In this document: positions 1 through 6,985 of the stretch, one piece after another
How the letters are laid out: each line of letters starts with the position of its first letter
Numbering within the stretch: position 1 is the stretch's first letter
Origin: Acinetobacter indicus CIP 110367
GTDB taxonomy: Bacteria > Pseudomonadota > Gammaproteobacteria > Pseudomonadales > Moraxellaceae
Length of the DNA: 64,000 nt
NCBI RefSeq assembly: GCF_000488255.1
Contig: NZ_KI530745.1
Location: 248,001 to 312,000 of the forward strand
Direction: 5' to 3'
Position numbers and translations under genes: made by a program
Notes under the pieces: generated by a model
Databases searched by the model: none
Told to the model about the DNA's origin: nothing
What the model saw: the letters and a program-made list of their open reading frames with translations, nothing else

Positions 1-581
1 AGGAGCTGGCCAAACTAAATGTGGTGATTTCAATTGATACTTCACAGCCAGAGGTGATTCGTGCGGCAGTAGCGGCCGGTGCGCATATCTGGAATGATGT
101 GCGGGCTTTAACCCGTCCTCAGGCGCTGGAAACTGCGGCAGAATTAGATATTCCGGTGATCATCATGCATATGCGCGGTGAGCCAACCACTATGAATAAT
201 CTGGATCAATATGAGGATGTCACCACAGATGTCATTCGTGAGCTTTCGCAACGGGTTCAGGATGCACTGGATGCCGGGGTCAAGGCTGAAAACATTATGA
301 TTGATCCGGGCTTTGGTTTTGCCAAAAATGCCCAGCAAAATCTGCAATTGCTAAATGAGTTCCATAAACTGACTGACATGGGTTATCCAATTTTATCTGC
401 CTTGTCGCGTAAACGTTTTATTGGCAGTGTGCTGGATGCCGCAGAGCCACAGCAACGTGCAGTTGGTTCAGCTACTGCGCATTTGCTGAGTATTCAGCAG
501 GGTGCCTGTATGGTGCGCGCGCATGATGTGAAAGCTACCGCCGATGCCATTAAAATCTGGCAGGCGATGCAATTGGCTTAA
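1..581 (+). CDS. folP: dihydropteroate synthase, 3' part (5' end outside window)
   Basis: Condenses p-aminobenzoate with hydroxymethyl-dihydropterin diphosphate to give dihydropteroate in folate synthesis; it is the sulfonamide target. The reading frame is open from base 3 (E-L-A-K-L-N-V-V...), so the N-terminal third lies upstream and the apparent GTG at 21 is internal. The remaining ~193 residues carry the DPGFGFAKN pterin/substrate-loop motif, HMRGEP, and the SRKRFIG segment near the C-terminus, all typical of the TIM-barrel DHPS family (about 280 residues when complete). folD and folE, two other folate genes, also lie in this window but not in an operon with it. The identification is secure. 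Confidence 0.95.
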   Translation, partial: ELAKLNVVISIDTSQPEVIRAAVAAGAHIWNDVRALTRPQALETAAELDIPVIIMHMRGEPTTMNNLDQYEDVTTDVIRELSQRVQDALDAGVKAENIMIDPGFGFAKNAQQNLQLLNEFHKLTDMGYPILSALSRKRFIGSVLDAAEPQQRAVGSATAHLLSIQQGACMVRAHDVKATADAIKIWQAMQLA

Positions 582-707
582 GGGCTGCTCTATACCAGCC
601 TGCTTTATATCATATAGGTATTCAAATCTCGCTCAGTTTGGCTTTTCAGGGGCTTTGTGCTATATAGCCTGTCTTGAATTTGACCTTTTGTAGTTTTGAG
701 TGCCTGT

Positions 708-1022
708 ATGTTTACAGATTTACTTCTCCCCATGTTTGACGATGACTATTATCCCGATATTCTGGTCGCTGAAATCAAACAGTCCATTGAACAGTTTGCG
801 AAAAAAGTCGCCAAGCCGAATTTGTCCGAGGCGGATATTTATCACTTCGCCCATGAAACGGTAAGTGTCATCAACAAGATGAAACCACAATTTGAAGATC
901 TGGATTCCTCACTGGATGATACTGCGGCAGATTATATTGCCGAAGCGATGATGATGGTGCTGCAAGATGCTGGCTATTTTGAGCTGGAAATGGAAGAGCT
1001 GGTATCGAATCGAGAGTGGTAA
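708..1022 (+). CDS. DUF5713 family protein
   Basis: A small acidic, probably cytoplasmic and largely helical protein of 104 residues. The opening (LLLPMFDDDYYPDILV) followed by helical acidic stretches matches my recollection of DUF5713, a family of unknown function. I chose ATG 708 over the in-frame TTG at 696 because GAG lies 7 nt before the ATG; neither start has a strong ribosome site. There is no signal peptide or membrane segment. It stands alone between folP and a tRNA, and its own stop codon sits in the loop of the terminator hairpin that follows. No function can be assigned. Confidence 0.75.
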   Translation: MFTDLLLPMFDDDYYPDILVAEIKQSIEQFAKKVAKPNLSEADIYHFAHETVSVINKMKPQFEDLDSSLDDTAADYIAEAMMMVLQDAGYFELEMEELVSNREW

Positions 1023-1038
1023 GCCGCTCTCTTTTTTT
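1012..1038 (+). terminator. intrinsic terminator of the DUF5713 gene, stop codon in loop
   Basis: The stem GAGAGTGG/CCGCTCTC (8 pairs, one G-U) has a TAAG loop and is followed by seven T. The 5' arm is coding sequence, and the TAA stop at 1020-1022 forms the loop. Confidence 0.85.
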
Positions 1039-1329
1039 ATAATGGGGTGATCTGGGTTTGAGATGATTCTATCGCTCAATCTTACAGGGTGTACAGTAAA
1101 TAGCAGCTCTGTTTCGGATATGCTTTAGTCCTCTCATCTACCTGCAAGACCTACTCAGCAGGTTGCTTTGCTGTACGGGCGTTTCTTGATCATATTAAAT
1201 GCTTGATTCATCGGCGGCATAAATGCTTGAAAAACAGCTTGGCAAGGTGAGTAGGGTGACCTGATATTTCATTCTTCTTTTTATATTTCTTCTCTTTCTA
1301 TTCAATCTGTTTTATTAAATTTCGGGCAT
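1039..1329. other. intergenic region with no gene seen
   Basis: About 290 bp between the DUF5713 terminator and the tRNA-Leu terminator. I find no reading frame of note, no tRNA and no clear repeat. The right half is T-rich. Confidence 0.5.
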
Positions 1330-1351
1330 AAAAAAACCAGCTTGACGCTGG
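1330..1351 (-). terminator. terminator downstream of tRNA-Leu copy 1
   Basis: On the minus strand the stem is CCAGC/GCTGG with loop GTCAA, followed by seven T. Confidence 0.8.
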
Positions 1352-1361
1352 GTAATTTATT

Positions 1362-1391
1362 GCACCATTTTAAGATCTATTAAAATGGTGC
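1362..1391 (-). other. 12-bp inverted repeat overlapping the tRNA-Leu CCA end
   Basis: On the minus strand the arms are GCACCATTTTAA and TTAAAATGGTGC, separated by a 6-nt loop. The 5' arm includes the encoded CCA end of the tRNA. The structure could pair with the 3' end of the precursor and affect trailer processing. It is preserved in copy 2 at 4279-4308 with one change, in the loop. Confidence 0.7.
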
Positions 1392-1471
1392 CCGAGGCCA
1401 GACTCGAACTGGCACGCTTTGAGGGCGGGGGATTTTAAATCCCCTGTGTCTACCGATTTCACCACTCGGGC
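1386..1471 (-). tRNA. tRNA-Leu (anticodon TAA), copy 1
   Basis: 86 nt with encoded CCA. The acceptor stem is GCCCGAG/CTCGGGC. The D-arm, the long variable arm typical of tRNA-Leu and the GTTCGAGTC T-arm are all present. The anticodon loop ATTTAAAAT reads UAA. The sequence is identical to the copy at 4303-4388. Confidence 0.97.
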
Positions 1472-1480
1472 ATGTGCGCA

Positions 1481-1509
1481 ATAATAGAGGAGGATGGAAA
1501 ACTTGGCAA
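1481..1509 (-). promoter_or_regulatory. sigma-70 promoter of tRNA-Leu copy 1
   Basis: On the minus strand, TTGCCA and TATTAT are separated by exactly 17 nt, and the -10 lies 9 nt before the mature 5' end. Confidence 0.75.
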
Positions 1510-1670
1510 GTAAATTTGCTTACAATTGCTTTCTTTTTAAGCAAATCATTGTATTAGCCTAAACTCGAAGCAGGCTGGATGTCGACTGTCATCATTTATT
1601 CATCAAAATGAGATCAAAGCTAAACCTCGGTTTTCTAAGGTAGTGCAAATAAAAACAACAGGAAAACCGT

Positions 1671-3440
1671 ATGACAACGCACATGAACCGTCGCGAACTG
1701 ATTCAAAAAACCATTGCAGGTTTTGGGGCACTGTCTTTGCCACTCAGCTTAACTGCCTGTGGCGATGATGATCCAGAGCATTCATCTCCTGATGCGCCAC
1801 AAATACAATTTTTACATGGTGTGGCCAGTGGTGACCCATTGGCAGACCGGGTGATTCTATGGACCCGTCTTAGCCCCGAAGATACGGCCATGCGTCTGGA
1901 AGTACAATGGGAAATCGCGACCGATCAGGCGTTTCAGCACATTGTAAATACGGGCAAAGTGCTAACCACACAGGCGCAGGACTTTACCGTCAAAGTTGAT
2001 GCAGACGGTTTGCAAGCCAATCAGACCTATTTCTACCGTTTCCGCTATGGCGCGCAAAGCTCACCGGTGGGCCAGACCAAAACCTTGCCGCTTGATACTG
2101 CTGCTGTAAAGTTTGCGGTCTGTTCCTGCTCCAACTATCCGGCCGGTTATTTCCATGTCTATAAGGAAATGGCCAAGGAAAATCTGGATGTGGTCATCCA
2201 TCTGGGTGATTATATTTATGAATATGGCGCCGATGGTTATGCCACTGAAGATGCGGAAAAACTGGGACGTACCCTGGCCGCAGATAACAATAAGGAAATT
2301 ATCCGTTTAGATGATTATCGCAAGCGTTATGCCTTATATCGTGGGGATACCGACTTACAGGCGGTGCATCAGCGCTATCCGTTTATTGTAATCTGGGATG
2401 ACCACGAGCTAACCAATGACATCTGGATGGAAGGGGCGGAGAATCATCAGGACAACGAAGGTGATTTCTTTGCACGCAAGTTGGCTGCATTGCAGGCCTA
2501 TTTTGAGTGGATGCCAATTCGTCCGGTCTCTGAAAATGACCATCTGAATATTTATCGCCAGTTTAATTTCGGTCAGCTGGTGCAGTTGAATATGCTGGAT
2601 ACGCGGGTACTAGCACGTCACAAGCAGCTGGATTATGCCAATTATTTAACCGCGACCGGTCTGGATGCCGCCCGATTTAGCGCAGATTTAACTGACAGTA
2701 ACCGTACCTTGCTTGGACGTACTCAGTTTGCCTGGCTGGCCCAGCAGCTGACTCAATCTCAGGCCACCTGGAATGTGCTGGGGCAACAGGTGCTGATGGC
2801 GAAAATGCTGATTCCGGCGGAAATCTTGCAGGTGCTCGGGGAAATCACCAGTGGTCAGGCAACCGTAGAGACCTTGGCCAATGTCGAGCGGATGCTGGTA
2901 GAACTGGTCACATTGAAAAGCCGTTATTTACAGGGCGATCCCACTTTAACCGCACAGGAAAAGGCCCGTATTTTGACCGTGGTGCCGTATAATCTGGATG
3001 CTTGGGATGGCTATGCTTACGAGCGTGAAGCACTGTATAGCATATTGGGTCAACTGGGTAAAAAAGTGGTGGTGCTGGCGGGCGATACTCATAATGCCTG
3101 GTCTGCACAGCTGTATGATGCCCAGCAGAACTTTGTCGGGGTGGAGCTGGCCACCAGTTCGGTGTCCTCTCCGGGGATGGAAAAATATCTGCAGATTCCG
3201 GCGGCCAAGCTATACGAATTTGAATTTGCCTTTAATACCCTGATTGATGAGCTGAGTTATTGCAACCTGAATCAGCGAGGTTATCTGACCGTCAGCTTTA
3301 CGGCAGATGAGATGCTGGCCGAGTGGAAATTCGTGAACACGGTCAAAGCAGCAGATTATCAACTGGATGATGCGCGTTATCACCGTCTGCAATACACGCC
3401 GGCTCTGGTGGAAATTAAAGACCTGCCGGCCAGTGCTTAA
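1671..3440 (+). CDS. PhoD-like alkaline phosphatase/phosphodiesterase, Tat lipoprotein
   Basis: A 589-residue member of the PhoD metallophosphatase family, which releases phosphate from phosphodiesters and monoesters outside the cytoplasm using metal ions. The N-terminus has a twin-arginine motif (NRRELIQ, residues 6-12), a hydrophobic stretch and a lipobox ending at Cys30 (LTAC), so it is probably exported folded and lipid-anchored. The PhoD N-terminal domain (HGVASGDPLADRVILWTRL) precedes metal-site motifs including CSNYPAGYF, HLGDYIYEYG, WDDHE and GDTHNAW. AGGA lies 7 nt before the ATG; an in-frame ATG at 1683 is the alternative start. It is monocistronic, with a strong terminator behind it. 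Its substrate is unknown. Confidence 0.9.
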   Translation: MTTHMNRRELIQKTIAGFGALSLPLSLTACGDDDPEHSSPDAPQIQFLHGVASGDPLADRVILWTRLSPEDTAMRLEVQWEIATDQAFQHIVNTGKVLTTQAQDFTVKVDADGLQANQTYFYRFRYGAQSSPVGQTKTLPLDTAAVKFAVCSCSNYPAGYFHVYKEMAKENLDVVIHLGDYIYEYGADGYATEDAEKLGRTLAADNNKEIIRLDDYRKRYALYRGDTDLQAVHQRYPFIVIWDDHELTNDIWMEGAENHQDNEGDFFARKLAALQAYFEWMPIRPVSENDHLNIYRQFNFGQLVQLNMLDTRVLARHKQLDYANYLTATGLDAARFSADLTDSNRTLLGRTQFAWLAQQLTQSQATWNVLGQQVLMAKMLIPAEILQVLGEITSGQATVETLANVERMLVELVTLKSRYLQGDPTLTAQEKARILTVVPYNLDAWDGYAYEREALYSILGQLGKKVVVLAGDTHNAWSAQLYDAQQNFVGVELATSSVSSPGMEKYLQIPAAKLYEFEFAFNTLIDELSYCNLNQRGYLTVSFTADEMLAEWKFVNTVKAADYQLDDARYHRLQYTPALVEIKDLPASA

Positions 3441-3453
3441 ACCCTGTTTCTAT

Positions 3454-3481
3454 AAAAAACCGGGATTGTCCCGGTTTTTTT
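3454..3481. terminator. bidirectional terminator between convergent genes
   Basis: The stem ACCGGGA/TCCCGGT has a 3-nt loop, flanked by an A-run and a T-run. It serves the phoD-like gene (+) and the membrane-protein gene (-), whose stop codon overlaps it. Confidence 0.85.
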
Positions 3482-4211
3482 ATTGGCTAATTTCGTTGAG
3501 ATAACTGTCCAGATCAATAAATTTAATCTGCTGCGCAAACTTGTGTTCAACCTGCATGATTTGCTGATGCAGATTGGCATATTTCATCCGCTGTACCGCC
3601 AGGTCTGCATAGCGTGCCGAACTTTTGGGATAAAAGTACATTTTTAGGTGGGTATTACGAAGCTGACGATATGACCAGTACGCTGCACGGCGAATCTGCT
3701 GCAAACAGTATTGCTGTTCTGGTGTAGCCTCATGACGAAGCAGGTTTTCTTTATAAAAACGTACAAAGCCAAAACTCAGGGCAAAAAAGAACAGTATCCC
3801 TTGCAATAGCACGCTTTGCCAGTAATAGACATTTAGCGCCTGCACTAAAATCACGATCGCCAGTTTGATTGGGGTATGGCGGAGCATGCGATATAAGGCC
3901 GCTGCACTGTGTTTGAGTTGATAAATCACATAGGGTGTCGTGAGCATCAACAGCAACATGAGCGCTAAAATTGCCATACTTTTGCTTTGTGCGGCATCAA
4001 ACTGTGGCAAGTGCTGCTGAATCACATCTGCAAGGACCATCGACAGCGGAATAAAAATCAGCAGGGCCAGCACCCAGGGGAGGATTTCTTTCCACTCATC
4101 CAGCATGCCTTTGATTTTTATTGCGCCATACAGCAGAAAATTGCGTTTAAATGCAGCCGGATGGTGTTGTTGTAGCTGTTGTAGAAAAAGCAGGGGCTGT
4201 TGTGGGGTCAT
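3480..4211 (-). CDS. hypothetical inner-membrane protein
   Basis: About 243 residues, not recognised. It has a soluble N-terminus of some 45 residues, two clear membrane segments (around residues 47-65 and 80-98), a second hydrophobic pair around 120-150, and a basic, aromatic-rich C-terminal half likely to be cytoplasmic. I took the ATG at 4211; an upstream in-frame TTG (4223) would add four residues, and no good ribosome site distinguishes them. It is transcribed alone towards the phoD-like gene and lies inside the tRNA-Leu direct-repeat interval. No catalytic motif is visible, so I assign no function. Confidence 0.7.
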   Translation of the reverse strand: MTPQQPLLFLQQLQQHHPAAFKRNFLLYGAIKIKGMLDEWKEILPWVLALLIFIPLSMVLADVIQQHLPQFDAAQSKSMAILALMLLLMLTTPYVIYQLKHSAAALYRMLRHTPIKLAIVILVQALNVYYWQSVLLQGILFFFALSFGFVRFYKENLLRHEATPEQQYCLQQIRRAAYWSYRQLRNTHLKMYFYPKSSARYADLAVQRMKYANLHQQIMQVEHKFAQQIKFIDLDSYLNEISQ

Positions 4212-4246
4212 GGACAGGGTCAACGCAGAAGCTAAATTGCAGGCAT

Positions 4247-4268
4247 AAAAAAACCAGCTTGACGCTGG
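4247..4268 (-). terminator. terminator of the tRNA-Cys/tRNA-Leu transcript
   Basis: The same CCAGC-GTCAA-GCTGG hairpin plus T-run as at copy 1, reading on the minus strand. The 12-bp inverted repeat at 4279-4308 precedes it. Confidence 0.8.
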
Positions 4269-4302
4269 ATTCTTTACTGCACCATTTTAAGATCTGTTAA
4301 AA

Positions 4303-4388
4303 TGGTGCCCGAGGCCAGACTCGAACTGGCACGCTTTGAGGGCGGGGGATTTTAAATCCCCTGTGTCTACCGATTTCACCACTCGGGC
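4303..4388 (-). tRNA. tRNA-Leu (anticodon TAA), copy 2
   Basis: 86 nt with encoded CCA, identical to copy 1. It follows tRNA-Cys by 14 nt and is probably co-transcribed with it. Confidence 0.97.
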
Positions 4389-4402
4389 ATTTTTACCAAG
4401 AT

Positions 4403-4476
4403 TGGAGGCGGAGGTCGGAATCGAACCGGCGTCCACGGAGTTGCAGTCCGCTGCATGACCACTCTGCCACCCCGCC
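4403..4476 (-). tRNA. tRNA-Cys (anticodon GCA)
   Basis: 74 nt with encoded CCA. The acceptor is GGCGGGG/CCTCCGCC-type with discriminator U, as expected for tRNA-Cys. The anticodon loop ACTGCAACT reads GCA. It is first in a two-tRNA transcript with tRNA-Leu. Confidence 0.97.
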
Positions 4477-4493
4477 ACGTCTTGGTGATGCAC

Positions 4494-4521
4494 ATATTAG
4501 CAAGCTCTGGAAAAAAAACAA
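4494..4521 (-). promoter_or_regulatory. probable promoter of tRNA-Cys/tRNA-Leu
   Basis: On the minus strand, TTGTTT and TAATAT are spaced by 16 nt, with the -10 some 17 nt upstream of the mature tRNA-Cys 5' end. Confidence 0.55.
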
Positions 4522-4629
4522 TACTATAAATCGCGCATATGCACATAAATTCGGCATATGAAAGAAAATTGCCTAAATTATCATGTATTATTTGCAAAAT
4601 TGATTCCTATCAACATTTGGAGATGTGCC

Positions 4630-5478
4630 GTGGCATTAGTTTTGGATGGTCGTGCATTAGCAAAGCAAATTGAAGCTGACTTGTTAACACGCGTAGAAGC
4701 ATTAAAGGCGAAAACAGGTCGTACCCCAATTCTGGCGACTATTTTGGTAGGTGACGACGGTGCATCTGCAACTTATGTACGTATGAAAGGGAATGCCTGC
4801 CGCCGTGTCGGTATGGACTCTTTAAAAATCGAGCTTCCACAGGAAACCACCACTGAGCAGTTACTGGCTGAAATTGAAAAACTCAATGCCAATCCTGATG
4901 TACACGGTATCCTGTTACAGCATCCGGTACCGGCACAAATTGATGAGCGTGCCTGCTTCGATGCCATTTCACTTGAAAAAGATGTCGATGGTGTGACTTG
5001 TTTGGGTTATGGTCGTATGGCGATGGGTGAAGCGGCCTATGGTTCGGCAACACCAGCGGGCATCATGACTATTCTGAAAGAAAACAACATCGAAATCGCG
5101 GGTAAACATGCAGTGGTGGTTGGTCGTTCGGCTATTCTGGGTAAACCAATGTCGGCGATGCTGCTAGTAGCCAATGCAACTGTAACCACCTGTCACTCAC
5201 GCACACAAAACCTGGCTGAATTCGTGAAGCAGGCAGACATTATTGTGGGCGCAGTTGGTAAAGCTGAACTGATTCAGAAAGACTGGATTAAGCCAGGTGC
5301 AGTGGTCGTTGATGCGGGCTTCCACCTACGTGAAGGCGGCGGTGTTGGTGATATCCAACTCGTTGGTATCGAAGACATCGCTTCTGCTTACACACCAGTG
5401 CCAGGTGGTGTTGGTCCGATGACGATTACAACCTTGATTCGTCAAACCGTAGAAGCGGCTGAGAAGGCTTTGGGTTAA
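4630..5478 (+). CDS. folD: bifunctional methylenetetrahydrofolate dehydrogenase/cyclohydrolase
   Basis: Interconverts 5,10-methylene-THF, methenyl-THF and 10-formyl-THF using NADP, supplying one-carbon units for purines and formyl-Met. The 282-residue length matches the family. The active-site YVRMK lysine region, EKDVDG, the Rossmann motif [10 protein letters not shown] and the C-terminal [10 protein letters not shown] signature are all present. The start is GTG at 4630 with GGAG 7 nt upstream; a longer in-frame extension to 4558 is not family-like and overlaps the tRNA promoter. The usual PCTP substrate-loop motif reads SATPAG here, a variant I believe is common in this genus. Confidence 0.97.
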   Translation: MALVLDGRALAKQIEADLLTRVEALKAKTGRTPILATILVGDDGASATYVRMKGNACRRVGMDSLKIELPQETTTEQLLAEIEKLNANPDVHGILLQHPVPAQIDERACFDAISLEKDVDGVTCLGYGRMAMGEAAYGSATPAGIMTILKENNIEIAGKHAVVVGRSAILGKPMSAMLLVANATVTTCHSRTQNLAEFVKQADIIVGAVGKAELIQKDWIKPGAVVVDAGFHLREGGGVGDIQLVGIEDIASAYTPVPGGVGPMTITTLIRQTVEAAEKALG

Positions 5479-5486
5479 TAAATTGA

Positions 5487-5638
5487 CCTCTCCCTGACCC
5501 TCTCTTGCGCTTCGATTTAAAAGCAGTGCTTTAAATCTTGCTCAGGAGAGGGAAAATTCATTGTAAAAATAATGGATACTCCTTCTCTTGCGCCGTATAC
5601 GGCTCAGGGAGAAGGTTGGGATGAGGGTAAAACCTCTA
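5487..5638. repeat. imperfect palindromic intergenic repeat (REP/MITE-like)
   Basis: Two related units lie back to back. The first runs from CCTCTCCCTGACCCTCTC to CAGGAGAGGG, the second from CCTTCTCTTGCGCC through CAGGGAGAAGG to GATGAGGG. Each can fold on itself: CCCTCTC with GAGAGGG, and CCTTCTC with GAGAAGG around GCCGTATACGGC. The pyrimidine-rich/purine-rich inverted layout resembles dispersed gammaproteobacterial intergenic repeats. The copy number elsewhere is unknown to me. Confidence 0.6.
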
Positions 5639-5678
5639 AATCAGATTTTTGCTGAAATACATAAAGAATAAAAACCCA

Positions 5679-6347
5679 ATGAGCTGCACCTTTCAATTTC
5701 CTAAAGCCCCTGAACATCTATTAAGTGCTTTGCATGATGTGATTCCACATTGTGAACTGCAGGCACAGCAATTGCCTGAAACACCGATTTCACTTTGGTT
5801 GATTCCGCCGGTTTTTCCCACCGATAAACTCGATGATGAAGTCATCCGCCGGATCTGGAATGATACGCCGTACTGGATTTTCTGCTGGGCCTCAGGATTG
5901 GCGATGGCGCAGTGGTTGCTGGCTGAACCACATCATGTGAAAAATAAAGTGGTGCTGGATTTTGGCGCAGGTTCAGGTGTGGTGGCGATTGCTGCGAAAA
6001 TGGCAGGTGCCAAGCGGGTGATCTGCTGTGATATTGATCAGGTCAGTCTGGATGCCTGTCGAGTCAATGCCGAACTCAATGATGTCGAACTGGAATATCT
6101 GGATGATCTCTACAAAGCCGAGCAGGTTGATGTACTACTCGCAGCGGATGTGCTGTACGATCAATGCAACCGTTTTTTCCTGGATGAGTTTTTAAAATTT
6201 GCCCCGGAGGTGTGGGTGGCAGACAGCCGGGTGAAAAACTTTAGCCATCCCAAATATGAAAAGCTGGATGAGCTTAGTGCCACCACTTGGCCCGATTTAG
6301 ATGAGTCGCCCGAATTTCGTAATGTCAGTTTTTATAAGACGCTGTAA
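5679..6347 (+). CDS. class I SAM-dependent methyltransferase, ETFB-lysine-methyltransferase-like
   Basis: 222 residues from ATG 5679; a TTG at 5649 would add ten atypical residues. Motif I (VLDFGAGSGVVAIAA, near residue 91), the acidic cofactor-binding CCDID and the later LLAADVLYD are hallmarks of the Rossmann protein-methyltransferase group that includes the lysine methyltransferase of electron-transfer flavoprotein beta. PYWIFCWASGLAMAQWLL before motif I also fits that group. It is probably cytosolic. The substrate is inferred by family only; no etf genes are nearby. The last three codons form half of a terminator stem. Confidence 0.8.
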   Translation: MSCTFQFPKAPEHLLSALHDVIPHCELQAQQLPETPISLWLIPPVFPTDKLDDEVIRRIWNDTPYWIFCWASGLAMAQWLLAEPHHVKNKVVLDFGAGSGVVAIAAKMAGAKRVICCDIDQVSLDACRVNAELNDVELEYLDDLYKAEQVDVLLAADVLYDQCNRFFLDEFLKFAPEVWVADSRVKNFSHPKYEKLDELSATTWPDLDESPEFRNVSFYKTL

Positions 6348-6361
6348 ACAGCGTCTTTTTT
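6336..6361 (+). terminator. terminator with the methyltransferase stop codon in its loop
   Basis: A perfect 9-bp stem AAGACGCTG/CAGCGTCTT with loop TAAA, followed by T. TAA at 6345-6347 is the stop codon of the gene. Confidence 0.9.
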
Positions 6362-6375
6362 ATTGGCTTGCAGGC

Positions 6376-6810
6376 TTAAGAGCAGGTATAGCGCACCACA
6401 GTTAAAGTGCTTGGGCGGGCAGTGAGGGCATCACGTGTGGCTGGATTTTCGCTGCTGTGCAGGCCAGGTGTATTCGACAGGCTAAAGGTGGCACGGGTAT
6501 CGCCAATTTGACGTCCTGGAGCAGCAAGATTATTACCAGCTGCCGGGTTGGCAATTTCATTGACGCTGAGAATATTTAATTTAAATACTTTATTGCTGGC
6601 CAGCACTTTCTGGCAGGCACGTTGTAGGCGCTGTTCATCTAATTGCTGATTATTGCGTGTTGCAAGGGTGTAAGCCAGGGTGGCCGTGCTGTCAGTGCGG
6701 CTTTCGATCTGATAACCGACATTACCATTAAATTCGCGTGGCCCACTCTGGCAGGCAGTGAGCAGGGTAACCGTACAGGCAAGACCTAAAAGTTTATAAG
6801 TATTGTGCAT
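6376..6810 (-). CDS. hypothetical lipoprotein
   Basis: 144 residues with a classic type II signal peptide: a basic start, a hydrophobic core and LTAC with the lipidated Cys at residue 20, followed by QSGPREFNG. The mature part has no transmembrane segment, is rich in Asn, Thr and Ala, and ends in YTCS; the Cys near the C-terminus and one near residue 65 could pair. I do not recognise the family. It stands alone between the methyltransferase and pckG. The absence of Asp at +2 suggests outer-membrane sorting; this is an inference from the general Lol rule. Confidence 0.7.
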   Translation of the reverse strand: MHNTYKLLGLACTVTLLTACQSGPREFNGNVGYQIESRTDSTATLAYTLATRNNQQLDEQRLQRACQKVLASNKVFKLNILSVNEIANPAAGNNLAAPGRQIGDTRATFSLSNTPGLHSSENPATRDALTARPSTLTVVRYTCS

Positions 6811-6943
6811 TGCTATTATGGCTCATGATCTCTAATTTATGCTTTCAAGTATGCCATAAAAGCCCGACCTGGGGACGACTGCTTTCCTCAATGATGTGTT
6901 GAAATTTATTGCCGGTAAAATGTAGCGTGTATAGGCAGGCAAT

Positions 6944-6965
6944 AAAAAAGGCCGCTTTCGCGACC
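6944..6965 (-). terminator. pckG terminator
   Basis: On the minus strand the stem is GGTCGC/GCGGCC (one G-U) with a GAAA tetraloop, followed by six T. Confidence 0.85.
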
Positions 6966-6985
6966 TCTTTCATGTTAATCAGCAA

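Larger units (their letters stand above)
1325..1473. repeat. 149-bp direct repeat, copy 1 (tRNA-Leu plus 3' flank)
   Basis: This segment recurs at 4242-4390 at a constant offset of 2917 bp and in the same orientation. The tRNA-Leu part is identical. The roughly 60-bp 3' flank (terminator plus a second hairpin) differs at only about six positions. The repeats bracket the phoD-like gene and the membrane-protein gene. Confidence 0.9.
4242..4390. repeat. 149-bp direct repeat, copy 2 (tRNA-Leu plus 3' flank)
   Basis: Second copy of the segment at 1325-1473, in the same orientation. Homology stops abruptly just past the tRNA 5' end, so the upstream contexts differ: copy 1 has its own promoter, while copy 2 follows tRNA-Cys. 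Confidence 0.9.

Noticed and set aside
1325..4390. Integrative element using tRNA-Leu as attachment site
   Set aside because: No integrase, no phage or conjugation gene lies between the repeats, and the repeat covers the whole tRNA plus trailer rather than only a 3' fragment.
4287..4597. Short minus-strand frames across tRNA-Leu and tRNA-Cys
   Set aside because: They are translations of the tRNA genes themselves.
5487..5638. CRISPR array
   Set aside because: Only two diverged palindromic units back to back, with no regular spacers and no cas genes in the window.
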